NCBI GenBank assembly: GCA_016719225.1
Contig: JADKAN010000002.1
Span: 248,001-312,000 of the forward strand
Direction of reading: 5' to 3'
Length of the DNA stretch: 64,000 nucleotides
Origin: Flavobacteriales bacterium
GTDB lineage: Bacteria; Bacteroidota; Bacteroidia; Flavobacteriales_F; PHOS-HE28
A program made the position numbers and the translations under genes. Under the pieces are notes generated by a model. That model worked only from the letters and a program-made list of their open reading frames with translations, had not been told where the DNA came from and did no database searches. Positions 31,492 to 39,080 of this stretch are shown here, one piece after another. Numbering within the stretch: position 1 is the first letter of the stretch; the number at the start of each line of letters is the position of its first letter.

Positions 31492-32945
31492 ATGGCAAAG
31501 CAGAAAACCATCGACTGGCAGTTGGCCCCCGCTCCCGAAAGCAAGGACCACATCACCATCAAGCCGCAGTATGAGCTCTTCATCGGCGGTAAGTGGGTGA
31601 AGCCGAAGAGCGGCAAATACTTCGACACCATCAACCCGGCCACCGAGCAGAAGCTCTCAAGTATCGCTGAGGCCAACGAAGCCGATGTGGATGCCGCCGT
31701 GAAGGCCGCCCGCAAGGCCTACGAAGGGCCTTGGGGCAGGATGCCCGCCAGCGAACGCGCCAAGTACATCTACCGCATCGCGCGGCTGATGCAGGAAAAA
31801 GCCCGTGAGCTCGCCGTCATCGAAAGCATGGACGGCGGCAAGGCCATCCGCGAAAGCCGCGACATCGACATCCCGCTCGCCGCTGCCCACTTCTTCTACT
31901 ACGCCGGCTGGGCCGACAAGCTCAAGTACGCCTTCCCGGGAAGGAGCATCAGTTCGCTCGGCGTGGCCGGCCAAGTGATCCCGTGGAACTTCCCGCTGCT
32001 GATGGCCTCTTGGAAACTCGCGCCCGCACTGGCCTGCGGCAACACCGTGGTGCTGAAACCCGCCGAGACCACACCCCTCACCGCACTGAAGCTCGCTGAG
32101 ATCATCCAAGAAGCCGATCTCCCCGAAGGCGTCGTCAACATCGTAACCGGCGCGGGGGCCACGGGCGCCGCGGTGGTCAACCATCCGGATGTCAACAAGG
32201 TCGCCTTCACCGGCAGCACCAACGTGGGCAAGCTCATCCAGCGCAGCACGGCGGGATCCGGCAAAAGCTCACCCTCGAACTCGGCGGAAAAGCAGCCAAC
32301 ATCATCTTCGCAGACGCCACCATCGACCAGGCCGTGGAAGGCATCGTCAACGGCATCTACTTCAACCAAGGCCACGTGTGCTGCGCCGGATCCCGCCTCT
32401 ACGTAGAGGAAAGCGTGTACGACGAAGTGGTTCGCAAGCTCAAGCACCGCATGAAAAGCCTCGTCGTGGGCGACCCGCTGGACAAGAACACCGATATCGG
32501 TGCCATCAACAGCAAAGAGCAGCTCGGCGTCATCAACAAATACCTCAAGATCGGCCAGGAAGAAGGCGCAGAAATGTTCCAGCCCGCCTGCGACCTTCCG
32601 AGCAAAGGCTACTGGTGCCGCCCCACGCTCTTCCTCAACGTGGCCCAAAGCGCGCGCATCGCACAAGAAGAGATCTTCGGCCCCGTCCTCGCTATCCAGA
32701 CCTTCCGCACCGTGGATGAAGTGATCCAAAAAGCGAACAACACGCCCTACGGCCTCAGCGCCGGCGTGTGGACGGACAAGGGCAGCAAGATCTTCAACAT
32801 GACCACCAAGCTCCGCGCCGGCGTCATCTGGGCCAACACCTTCAACAAGTTCGATCCCACCTCGCCGTTCGGCGGCTACAAGGAAAGCGGGTATGGACGG
32901 GAAGGAGGCGTGCATGGCTTGGGGGCGTACCTCAACCTGAATTGA
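31492..32945 (+). pseudogene. aldehyde dehydrogenase, interrupted by a single-base frameshift
   Basis: Two overlapping frames together encode a full-length ALDH (about 484 residues). The first frame (31492-32266) carries the Rossmann part with IPWNFPLLMASWKLAPAL, KPAETTPLTALKLAEI and VAFTGSTNVGKLIQ. It goes out of frame at a run of four A (32263-32266), where family sequence (GSGKKLTLELGGK) requires five. The second frame then continues with AANIIFAD, the catalytic cysteine in FNQGHVCCAGSRLYVEE, EEIFGPVL and the C-terminal SPFGGYKESGYGREGG. Everything else is intact, so a sequencing or assembly error in a homopolymer is as likely as a real mutation. Substrate unknown; broad NAD-dependent aldehyde oxidation is the family role. 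Confidence 0.88.
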
Positions 32946-33007
32946 GTGATGCTGAATGCTTTCACCTCTAGCGAGGTCGAGATGTGGGCGTTCCGGCTCG
33001 AAGACTC

Positions 33008-33059
33008 GCCGTCGGGCTTTCCCCTACAAGTCCTCGCCGAAGACGGCTCCGGGCTTTCC
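33008..33059. repeat. CGGGCTTTCC direct repeat with GCCGTC/GACGGC inverted repeat
   Basis: CGGGCTTTCC occurs at 33013-33022 and 33050-33059, and GCCGTC (33008-33013) can pair with GACGGC (33042-33047). The block, followed by CAATCCCTAACGCG, resembles palindromic intergenic elements known in Bacteroidota genomes. It sits in the 169 nt gap between the ALDH and the DUF262 gene. Confidence 0.5.
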
Positions 33060-33088
33060 GGTCCAATCCCTAACGCGGGATCACTTCG

Positions 33089-33096
33089 TACATTCC
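33089..33096 (+). promoter_or_regulatory. possible -7 box of the DUF262-HEPN operon
   Basis: TACATTCC, 18 nt before the ATG at 33115; a weaker match than the other boxes. Confidence 0.3.
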
Positions 33097-33114
33097 GCAT
33101 CAACACGAGCTCTC

Positions 33115-34212
33115 ATGGCACTAGAGAAGGAAATTGAAACAGGCCGACAGGACATATACGCCGAAGGCTATGATATGTCCTTTGGCGAGTTGGTGAGTCT
33201 ATACAAGAACAAAGAGCTAATCGTCAATCCGGCTTACCAGCGTTTTTTTAGATGGGAGATATCTCAGAAGACGAGGTTCATCGAGTCAATTGTACTTAGA
33301 ATACCAGTTCCGCCGATTTTCGTTTTCCAAAAAGAAGATGGTGTTTGGGAGCTCATTGATGGATTGCAACGTCTCTCCACTGTGTTTGAGTTTATGGGCA
33401 TACTTCGAAAGGAGGAAGAGAAGCTCTATCCGCCTTCTGTCATGGAGGGAACGAAACTACTCCCTTCTTTAAGCGGGAAGCAGTGGGAGAAGGAAGATGA
33501 CGAAGCCAACTCGCTTAGTAGCTCACTGCGGATTGAAATCAAGCGTACAAGAATTCGAGTTGAGATTCTGCAGAAGGGTAGTACCCCCAATGCCAAGTTC
33601 GAGTTGTTCCAACGGCTCAACACAGGTGGCTCACCGCTGTCTGAGCAGGAGGTGCGGAACTGTGTCATGATTATGATTGACCCGACCTTTTATGAGTGGG
33701 TTGAGGGACTGTCAAAAGATTCAGCATTCTCCGGTACTGTTGAGTTGACGGAAGCCGCGGATGTTAAGAGGAAGGATATGGAGTTTGCGCTTCGATTCCT
33801 GACATTCATGAACGTTCCGTACACCAACGGGTTGGATGTGCATGAATACTTGGATAGTGCGACCATCAAACTGGCGACGGACAAGTCTTTGAACCGATCG
33901 ACTGAGCGAAACAGATTTAAAGAAACCTTCGCTCTTATTCAGATGGCCTTGGGATCGGGCGCCTTTCGGCGCTTTGATGGTGCAGGACATTCGGGTCAAT
34001 TCCTTACTTCCATTTTTGAAGTGCTTGCCGTAGGCGTAGCAAGCAACTTGACTGCGATTCAGGCTTTGGGTGATCCAAGCGATTTCATCACGAAGAAGGC
34101 ACAGGGTCTTGGTTCAGAAGAGACCTATCGGCGGAATACAGGCGCGGGTGTTCGTGGTACCACACGATTGTCAAATCTCCTCTCTTGGGGAGTTGCTTAC
34201 CTCAAGCCATGA
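33115..34212 (+). CDS. DUF262 (GmrSD/ParB-like N-domain) protein
   Basis: 365 residues. DUF262 hallmarks are visible: NPAYQRFFRW (residues 39-48, the xYQRxxxW motif) and DGLQRLST (82-89), equivalent to the DGQQR NTPase/nuclease motif of GmrSD, SspE and BrxU proteins. LFQRLNTGGSPLSEQEVRN is also typical. There is no C-terminal DUF1524 HNH domain, so this is a short stand-alone form. Local composition is clearly AT-richer than its neighbours: by direct count 25 of 60 bases are G or C at 33301-33360, against 39 of 60 at 31861-31920, which suggests horizontal transfer. The start is chosen at 33115 because upstream in-frame codons lie in a repeat. The stop overlaps the HEPN gene as ATGA. Predicted defence function is inference. 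Confidence 0.85.
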   Translation: MALEKEIETGRQDIYAEGYDMSFGELVSLYKNKELIVNPAYQRFFRWEISQKTRFIESIVLRIPVPPIFVFQKEDGVWELIDGLQRLSTVFEFMGILRKEEEKLYPPSVMEGTKLLPSLSGKQWEKEDDEANSLSSSLRIEIKRTRIRVEILQKGSTPNAKFELFQRLNTGGSPLSEQEVRNCVMIMIDPTFYEWVEGLSKDSAFSGTVELTEAADVKRKDMEFALRFLTFMNVPYTNGLDVHEYLDSATIKLATDKSLNRSTERNRFKETFALIQMALGSGAFRRFDGAGHSGQFLTSIFEVLAVGVASNLTAIQALGDPSDFITKKAQGLGSEETYRRNTGAGVRGTTRLSNLLSWGVAYLKP

Positions 34213-34856
34213 AGCTGCGAACAGCAAGTACTGCTCAGGATAAGATAGATGAGGAGTTCGCCTGGCGCCTCAAGGAGATTGCGGATCTAAAGCTCCAAAC
34301 AAGTCTCTCATTGGGTGACCGAAGAAAGACGATCATCCGATCGGGAGTGCCGTTGTTGTACGCCCACTGGGAGGGTTTTATAAAGGCCAGCGCTCAGCAT
34401 TTCATCAACTTCGTCTCCAACCAGGCCATCGCGTATCGAGAGTTGGCGCCATGCTTTATAGTACGCAGCCTTCGTGGACACATTGCCGGTCTGCCAGGAC
34501 TTGGAAGCTATGCACAGACTATTGCTGGTGTGCAGCACCTGCTAACATCACTCGATCAACCTTCTCAGTTGTCTCCGAATTCTCCTGTGGCCACATTTTC
34601 CAACCTCAACTCGGAACGGTTCGTCGAACTGGCTTTGTCCATAGGCGTTGAGGTAGCTCCTTATTCGGCCAAGTGGAATCTCATTGATGTCTCACTTCTC
34701 AAGCGTCGGAATATGATTGCGCACGGTGAGTACTTGGACATTGATCACGGAGCTTTCATCGCCCTGTGCGATGATGTGATACCACTTCTGAGACAATTCA
34801 AGAATGACTTGGAGAATGCGATTACGCTCAAGACCTACTTAGTCAGTGCGGCCTGA
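34209..34856 (+). CDS. HEPN-domain protein, MAE_28990/MAE_18760-like predicted nuclease
   Basis: 215 residues. The HEPN RNase signature R-x4-H appears as RNMIAH (Arg167, His172), followed by GEYLDI. The N-terminal VPLLYAHWEGFIKASAQHFINFV block is typical of the MAE_28990/MAE_18760 family of HEPN-like nucleases. HEPN proteins with this motif are usually metal-independent RNases of toxin or antiviral systems. The ATG at 34209 overlaps the DUF262 stop by 4 nt, so the two are translationally coupled and probably one functional module. Composition is AT-rich like its partner. Confidence 0.82.
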   Translation: MKLRTASTAQDKIDEEFAWRLKEIADLKLQTSLSLGDRRKTIIRSGVPLLYAHWEGFIKASAQHFINFVSNQAIAYRELAPCFIVRSLRGHIAGLPGLGSYAQTIAGVQHLLTSLDQPSQLSPNSPVATFSNLNSERFVELALSIGVEVAPYSAKWNLIDVSLLKRRNMIAHGEYLDIDHGAFIALCDDVIPLLRQFKNDLENAITLKTYLVSAA

Positions 34857-34939
34857 TCAATGAGCGCTAGCATTTGACTTGTAGTAGGTGGTACCATGCT
34901 CCGCCTTATCGCCCACAGCTTCACCATCACCCTTGCGTT

Positions 34940-35266
34940 ATGCCGATGCCATTGACATTTACCTATGCGAAGCTGACGGAGGCCGTTGGCGTTTTCGTCA
35001 CACATGAGGACGATGCCCGGCGACGTTTGCTTGCCGCAGAACTCCCATTGACCCTCGTCTCGAGCGACAGCCTTCCCGAACCTTATGCGAAGCAATGGTG
35101 GGAAGTGTGGACGATGCTCACGGCCAGAGGAGCCTGTCATGACTTCACGCCGTTCAAGTGCACGGTGCTGCATATGCGAAAGAAGCGTGCAGCACAGTTC
35201 ATCGGAGAGATATGGAACATGTGGTCGATGCTCGAGTCCCATCTTCCTCAGGGTCCGGTTCGATAG
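34940..35266 (+). CDS. small hypothetical protein downstream of the HEPN gene
   Basis: 108 residues (106 if the ATG at 34946 is used). The sequence looks like a real protein rather than noise: FTYAKLTEAVGVFVTHEDDARRRLLAAEL is a good amphipathic helix, then YAKQWWEVWTMLTARG and a basic helix MRKKRAAQFIGEIWNMWSML rich in tryptophan. No signal peptide or membrane segment. I do not recognise a named family, though short proteins of this layout occur next to accessory genes in many bacteria. It lies 83 nt behind the HEPN gene in the same direction and could belong to that module. The antisense frame here also stays open, which lowers certainty. Confidence 0.55.
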   Translation: MPMPLTFTYAKLTEAVGVFVTHEDDARRRLLAAELPLTLVSSDSLPEPYAKQWWEVWTMLTARGACHDFTPFKCTVLHMRKKRAAQFIGEIWNMWSMLESHLPQGPVR

Positions 35267-35323
35267 CCGACGGTGATCAACTTTGACGAGCAACAAGCTG
35301 CGCCATGGACAACACAAGGGTCT

Positions 35324-35354
35324 TCCGGATGCCCTTCGCGGGCGTCCATCCGGA
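35324..35354. repeat. strong hairpin
   Basis: TCCGGATG (35324-35331) pairs perfectly with CATCCGGA (35347-35354), extended by CCC/GGG across a TTCG-containing loop. It could end transcription of the small gene before it or be a remnant of an intergenic palindrome. No T run follows. Confidence 0.5.
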
Positions 35355-35358
35355 GGCG

Positions 35359-35445
35359 CATCAAACAACCATCAAACAAATTAGCCGCTGACCCTCAGTG
35401 CGTTGAAGGCGCCCAAAGTGACCGATTTCCTCTATCATCAAACAA
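35359..35445. repeat. three direct copies of CATCAAACAA upstream of the antitoxin-like gene
   Basis: CATCAAACAA occurs at 35359-35368, 35370-35379 and 35436-35445. The last copy ends 20 nt before the -7 box of the following gene, so the copies could be operator sites; this is inference. Confidence 0.4.
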
Positions 35446-35465
35446 CGTCTATTGCGTTAGTGCCT

Positions 35466-35473
35466 TAACTTCG
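35466..35473 (+). promoter_or_regulatory. -7-like box of the antitoxin-like gene
   Basis: TAACTTCG, 16 nt before the ATG at 35490. The identical box precedes the ALDH-like gene at 39081. Confidence 0.45.
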
Positions 35474-35489
35474 TCGGGAAGATCATCCC

Positions 35490-35717
35490 ATGTCCACCGA
35501 AACCCTCAAGCTCCAATTGATCGAGCGCCTGCTGCACACGGAGGATGAAGGCCTTTTGAAGCAGGTTGCCCAATTATTCCGTTCATCCAAGGACGAGGTT
35601 GATGAAGACGGCCTCACCGATGAGCATTACAACATTGTGAAAGAGCGCTACGAAGAATACAAGCGCGGCGAAGGCAAGAGCTATACGTGGGAGGACAGAA
35701 GCGGAGGGCGCGCATAA
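35490..35717 (+). CDS. small antitoxin-like protein, no toxin partner seen
   Basis: 75 residues, highly acidic. The N-terminal helix TLKLQLIERLLHTEDEGLLKQVAQLF followed by a loop, DGLTDEHYNIVKERYEEYKRGEGKSYTWEDR, is the layout of addiction-module antitoxins of Bacteroidota that neutralise RelE/ParE-type toxins. The usual overlapping toxin gene is missing: the 103 nt to the next gene do not hold an open frame of toxin size. It is either an orphan or has a partner elsewhere. Confidence 0.65.
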   Translation: MSTETLKLQLIERLLHTEDEGLLKQVAQLFRSSKDEVDEDGLTDEHYNIVKERYEEYKRGEGKSYTWEDRSGGRA

Positions 35718-35793
35718 GGTAAAAGTATCCTCATTCTGGATTTCGCTGGCGCTGTCAACCAATGTTCTATTACTTCAGGACACCTCGGCACAA

Positions 35794-35801
35794 TATGTTT
35801 G
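35794..35801 (+). promoter_or_regulatory. -7 promoter box TATGTTTG
   Basis: Exact TAnnTTTG match, 19 nt before the ATG of the T9SS cargo gene at 35821. Confidence 0.55.
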
Positions 35802-35820
35802 TGGATCAACAGATCAGACC

Positions 35821-36789
35821 ATGAAGAAACTGCTTCTTCTTTCCCTACTTCTCTTCACAGCTCCGCAGCTTCACGCACAACAGGAACATGATGCCCGCAT
35901 CCTGGCCTATCAGGGTTTACGCTTTGCTTGCGGCGACTCCGTGACTCCCGTACTGCGCATCGAGAACGCGGGTTCACAAAGCATGTTCACTTGTGTGGTT
36001 GAAACGTGGAAGAACGGGTTGTCCGTGAACTCCTTCAACTGGCAATTGTCGCCGCCTGCTGTGACCAATGAGGCTCGCCAACCCGCCATGCCCATTGTAG
36101 GCGTCACTGAAGGCGATGTGCTCGAGTTCCACATCATCTCGGTGAACGGTGTACCGGACGAGGACAGCGATGGCAATGTGTCCAGCTTCACCGTGGGAAC
36201 GGCGGCCACCACTTGTGGCCTGCAGACGGTGGAAGTGGAAGTGCTCACAGATGCGCAACCGGAAGAAACAACTTGGGTGATCCGCGATGAACTTGGGCAA
36301 GTGGTGGCTCAAGGTGGGCCCTATTCAAACGCATCGAGCATTGAAGCACAATGGCTGAGCCTGCCTGCTGATGCGTGCTTCGGTGTGGAATTGACAGATG
36401 CTGGTAGCAATGGCATCAACGGTGGTCATCTGATCGTGCGCTGTGGTGGGGTCGACATGATCCAAGTGGATGGTTCAACATTCACGGGCGAGGCCTACGA
36501 AGGCTTGCATTCGGGAACGGTGCTGGGTATGTCGGAAGCGCGATACCGTCCGTCATTGCAATTGTTTCCGGTCCCGGCGCATGATCAGGTGGAAGTACGC
36601 TGGTCTGTGCCGCTTTCTCCGGATCAGTTGCATGTTCTGGATGCTGCCGGGCGTACTGTACTGGAGATGGGGCTGGCCTGTTCTGCACAGCAGACCACCT
36701 TGGACCTCGATCAACTGGTGCCGGGGATCTATACCGTTGTTCTGCGCACGCAACAGGGAGCGTTCGCGCAGCGGCTGCTCGTCAATTAG
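35821..36789 (+). CDS. secreted protein with T9SS type A sorting domain
   Basis: 322 residues. A clear signal peptide (MKKLLLLSLLLFTAPQLHAQ) is followed by two beta-rich regions. The first, ILAYQGLRFACGDSVTPVLRIENAGSQ in part, has the look of a CARDB-like domain. The second (about 135-220) has paired cysteines and a DAGSNGINGGHLIV motif seen in secreted Bacteroidota proteins. The C-terminal 80 residues (LQLFPVPAHDQVEVRW, then LDLDQLVPGIYTVVL) form a T9SS type A sorting domain. It is a single gene convergent with the adenylate cyclase gene. Function on the surface unknown. Confidence 0.82.
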   Translation: MKKLLLLSLLLFTAPQLHAQQEHDARILAYQGLRFACGDSVTPVLRIENAGSQSMFTCVVETWKNGLSVNSFNWQLSPPAVTNEARQPAMPIVGVTEGDVLEFHIISVNGVPDEDSDGNVSSFTVGTAATTCGLQTVEVEVLTDAQPEETTWVIRDELGQVVAQGGPYSNASSIEAQWLSLPADACFGVELTDAGSNGINGGHLIVRCGGVDMIQVDGSTFTGEAYEGLHSGTVLGMSEARYRPSLQLFPVPAHDQVEVRWSVPLSPDQLHVLDAAGRTVLEMGLACSAQQTTLDLDQLVPGIYTVVLRTQQGAFAQRLLVN

Positions 36790-36795
36790 GCCGCT

Positions 36796-38766
36796 TCAGC
36801 GTTCGGACACGAAGAACATTTCCAAGGTGCCTTTGCCCTTCGCTTCCACCATGCCGCGCGCGGTGTAGCGGAATGCATCGGCGGTCTGTTCCTGCAAAAG
36901 GGCCAGCGTCGCCGCACTGATGTTCACTTGACCCACTTCACCGCTGCTTTCCATGCGGCTGGCCGTGTTCACGGTGTCGCCCCAGATGTCGTATTGGAAC
37001 TTGCGGCTGCCCACGATGCCTGCGACCACCGGACCGCTGTGGCAACCCACGCGCATCCGGAAGGCGGGCAGACCCAATGCAGTGCGCTCACGATAACGCT
37101 CCTCCATAAAGTTTTGCATGGCCAATGCTGCATGCACCGTATCCGCCGCCGAACCGTTGCGCGCTTCGGGTACACCGCCAGCGGCCATGTACGCATCGCC
37201 GATGGTCTTGATCTTCTCCACCCGATACTCACCAACGATCGTATCGAAGGCCCTGAAGCAGGTGTCCAGCTCGGCAACAAGGTCCGCCGGGGAGAGCTGC
37301 TCGCTGATCGCGGTGAAGCCCTTGAGGTCGGTGAACAGTACGGTGACCTTATCCAAATGGCGTGCTTCGGCGCGCCCCGTTTCCTTCAGCTCTGCAGCCA
37401 CCTCTTGTGGCAGGATGTTGTGCAAGAGGTCGTCGCTGCGCTCTTTCTCTCGTGTGATAGCGTTGCGCGAACGTCGCGTGTAATGGAGTCGGTTCCATAA
37501 TCCGCCTGCCAAGAGCACAAGCATGGCCGCGCCCAAGAGAAGCATGTTGCGTCGACGTTCCTCACGCCCCAATTCCTTACTGTGTGAAAGCTCCACCGCG
37601 AAACGCGCCCGTTCCGCGACCAAGCTGTCCGCCAGCTGCTGCTGCTGGAACTGCCTCAGCAGATCCAGGCGCAGGACTTCCTTAGCGTTATTGCGTTGGT
37701 CCAGCGAATCGCTCACGGCCATATACTCCTTCTGTGCGTGGAAGGCGTTGGCCAGATCGCCGAGCTGCTCGTAGGCATGCATCAGGCATTCACTACACTC
37801 CTTACGCTGCAGGTCCAGATCCAACTCGCGAGCGATCCGTAGGCCTTGTTCGCATGCGCTGCGGGCAGCTTTGGCATTACCTTCTCGCAGGAGTAAGGTG
37901 CCCCGGTGGTACAGGTTGCGCGCGATCTGGCGGCTGCTACCGATCTCCGTGAATAGCACGTATGCGGAATCGAGTGCGGCATAGGCTTCCGGGGCCCGTC
38001 CAAGCTCACCATACGCGCGGCCCAAGTTGTTAAAAGCCATCCCCGTTTCCAGTGTGCTCCCCATGCTTCGGTAAAGCGCCAGGCTTTGGTTGAACTCCTC
38101 CAGCGCCAAATTGCGCATACCCCGGTCAAGGTGCGTGGCACCCAGGTTCATCAGTGCTTGTGCCCGGCCCTTGGTGTTGTTCCCTTTGGCATACAAGGCA
38201 GCGCTGCGTTCGTAGTTCTCCAAGGCCTCAGGCAGGTCGTGCAGCTCGGTGTGCACGTTGCCGATGTTGTTGTAGGTGCCTGCGAGTCCTTCGTCATTGC
38301 CCAGTTGGGTATCGATCCGCAGGCTCTTCTGCAATTGCGTAAGGGCGGTCGGCAGGTCGCCCAGGTTGCGGTACACGTTGCTCAGGTTACTGTATGCGTT
38401 CGCTTCGCGCTTCAGGTCGTGCATTTCACGAGCGATGCCGAGGCATTGCTGCAGGTGCTTCAAGGCCAACGGATAGTCGCTCTTCATGCTGCTGCCCACG
38501 GCCATGGTCGTATGCGCTTCGTAGCGTGCCCGGTCATCGCCGACACTATCGGCAAGTACCAATTGCCTGCGCGCGAGTGCCATTCCGCTGTCGGGTTGCA
38601 CGAACACGGCGCGCCAAGCGAGGACCTGCATGGCTTTCAGTCGGGCGCTGTCCGGAAGGTTGGGCGCGTTCCATACGCGCCAGAGCGAATCATCCTGTGC
38701 ACGAGCAGCATTTGTGGTCAAATTCAGGAGCGCTAGAAGCAGAAGGACCCGTCCACAATGTCTCAT
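36796..38766 (-). CDS. TPR-repeat adenylate cyclase (class III)
   Basis: 656 residues. Signal sequence (MRHCGRVLLLLALLNLTTNAARA), then tetratricopeptide repeats (about 50-340) with repeated NLGRAYGELGRAPEAY-like units, a coiled segment, one membrane helix (about 408-424) and the class III cyclase domain (about 470-655). Metal-binding aspartates are in VLFTDLKGFT and IKTIGDAYMAAGG. The purine-specifying pair is Lys (in VEKIKTIG) and Asp (in FQYDIWGDTVN), as in adenylate rather than guanylate cyclases. So a periplasmic TPR sensor probably controls a cytosolic cyclase. A TATGTTCG box lies about 130 nt upstream (38906-38899), implying a longer leader. Confidence 0.88.
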   Translation of the reverse strand: MRHCGRVLLLLALLNLTTNAARAQDDSLWRVWNAPNLPDSARLKAMQVLAWRAVFVQPDSGMALARRQLVLADSVGDDRARYEAHTTMAVGSSMKSDYPLALKHLQQCLGIAREMHDLKREANAYSNLSNVYRNLGDLPTALTQLQKSLRIDTQLGNDEGLAGTYNNIGNVHTELHDLPEALENYERSAALYAKGNNTKGRAQALMNLGATHLDRGMRNLALEEFNQSLALYRSMGSTLETGMAFNNLGRAYGELGRAPEAYAALDSAYVLFTEIGSSRQIARNLYHRGTLLLREGNAKAARSACEQGLRIARELDLDLQRKECSECLMHAYEQLGDLANAFHAQKEYMAVSDSLDQRNNAKEVLRLDLLRQFQQQQLADSLVAERARFAVELSHSKELGREERRRNMLLLGAAMLVLLAGGLWNRLHYTRRSRNAITREKERSDDLLHNILPQEVAAELKETGRAEARHLDKVTVLFTDLKGFTAISEQLSPADLVAELDTCFRAFDTIVGEYRVEKIKTIGDAYMAAGGVPEARNGSAADTVHAALAMQNFMEERYRERTALGLPAFRMRVGCHSGPVVAGIVGSRKFQYDIWGDTVNTASRMESSGEVGQVNISAATLALLQEQTADAFRYTARGMVEAKGKGTLEMFFVSER

Positions 38767-39080
38767 GGTCGCTCAAGCTTGTTCGATGGGTGCGCGTCTT
38801 TCAAGGCCAGCAGCCCAGTCCGTATGAATGAGCCCGGAAAGAGTTTCCTTCCGTTCCGTTTTGAAATGATCAGGTGCTGAAGAATGTCGCCCACATGGCG
38901 AACATACGTCCTATACCATTGTACGCGGGACGACGCAGGCCTGACGTAAAGCAAGGTGTGCGGCGCCTGGCCGCTGAGGTGTGAGAATGGTTGAACAAAC
39001 CCTATCCTTGATCATGGCCTCTGCGACACAAGGACACACTTAGGTCCATGGGCTTAACTTCGCCTACGAACAACGATTCC
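38767..39080. other. divergent intergenic region, 314 nt
   Basis: No convincing gene on either strand. It holds a possible minus-strand -7 box TATGTTCG (38906-38899) for the cyclase gene and a plus-strand TAACTTCG (39055-39062) for the ALDH-like gene. An ATG at 39048 lies upstream of the latter box. Confidence 0.5.
39055..39062 (+). promoter_or_regulatory. -7-like box of the ALDH-like gene
   Basis: TAACTTCG, 18 nt before the ATG at 39081. It lies downstream of the in-frame ATG at 39048, which argues for the later start. Confidence 0.45.

Noticed and set aside
34835..35368. 177-codon minus-strand frame opposite the small gene at 34940
   Set aside because: Arg/Cys-rich with no domain; the plus-strand frame has better helix patterns, though both remain uncertain.
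33115..35720. Integrase, transposase or tRNA attachment site marking the accessory island
   Set aside because: I looked for these in and around the AT-rich stretch and found none; only the palindromic block at 33008-33080 is suggestive.
39048..39080. ATG at 39048 as start of the ALDH-like gene
   Set aside because: It precedes the TAACTTCG box, so a transcript from that promoter would not contain it.
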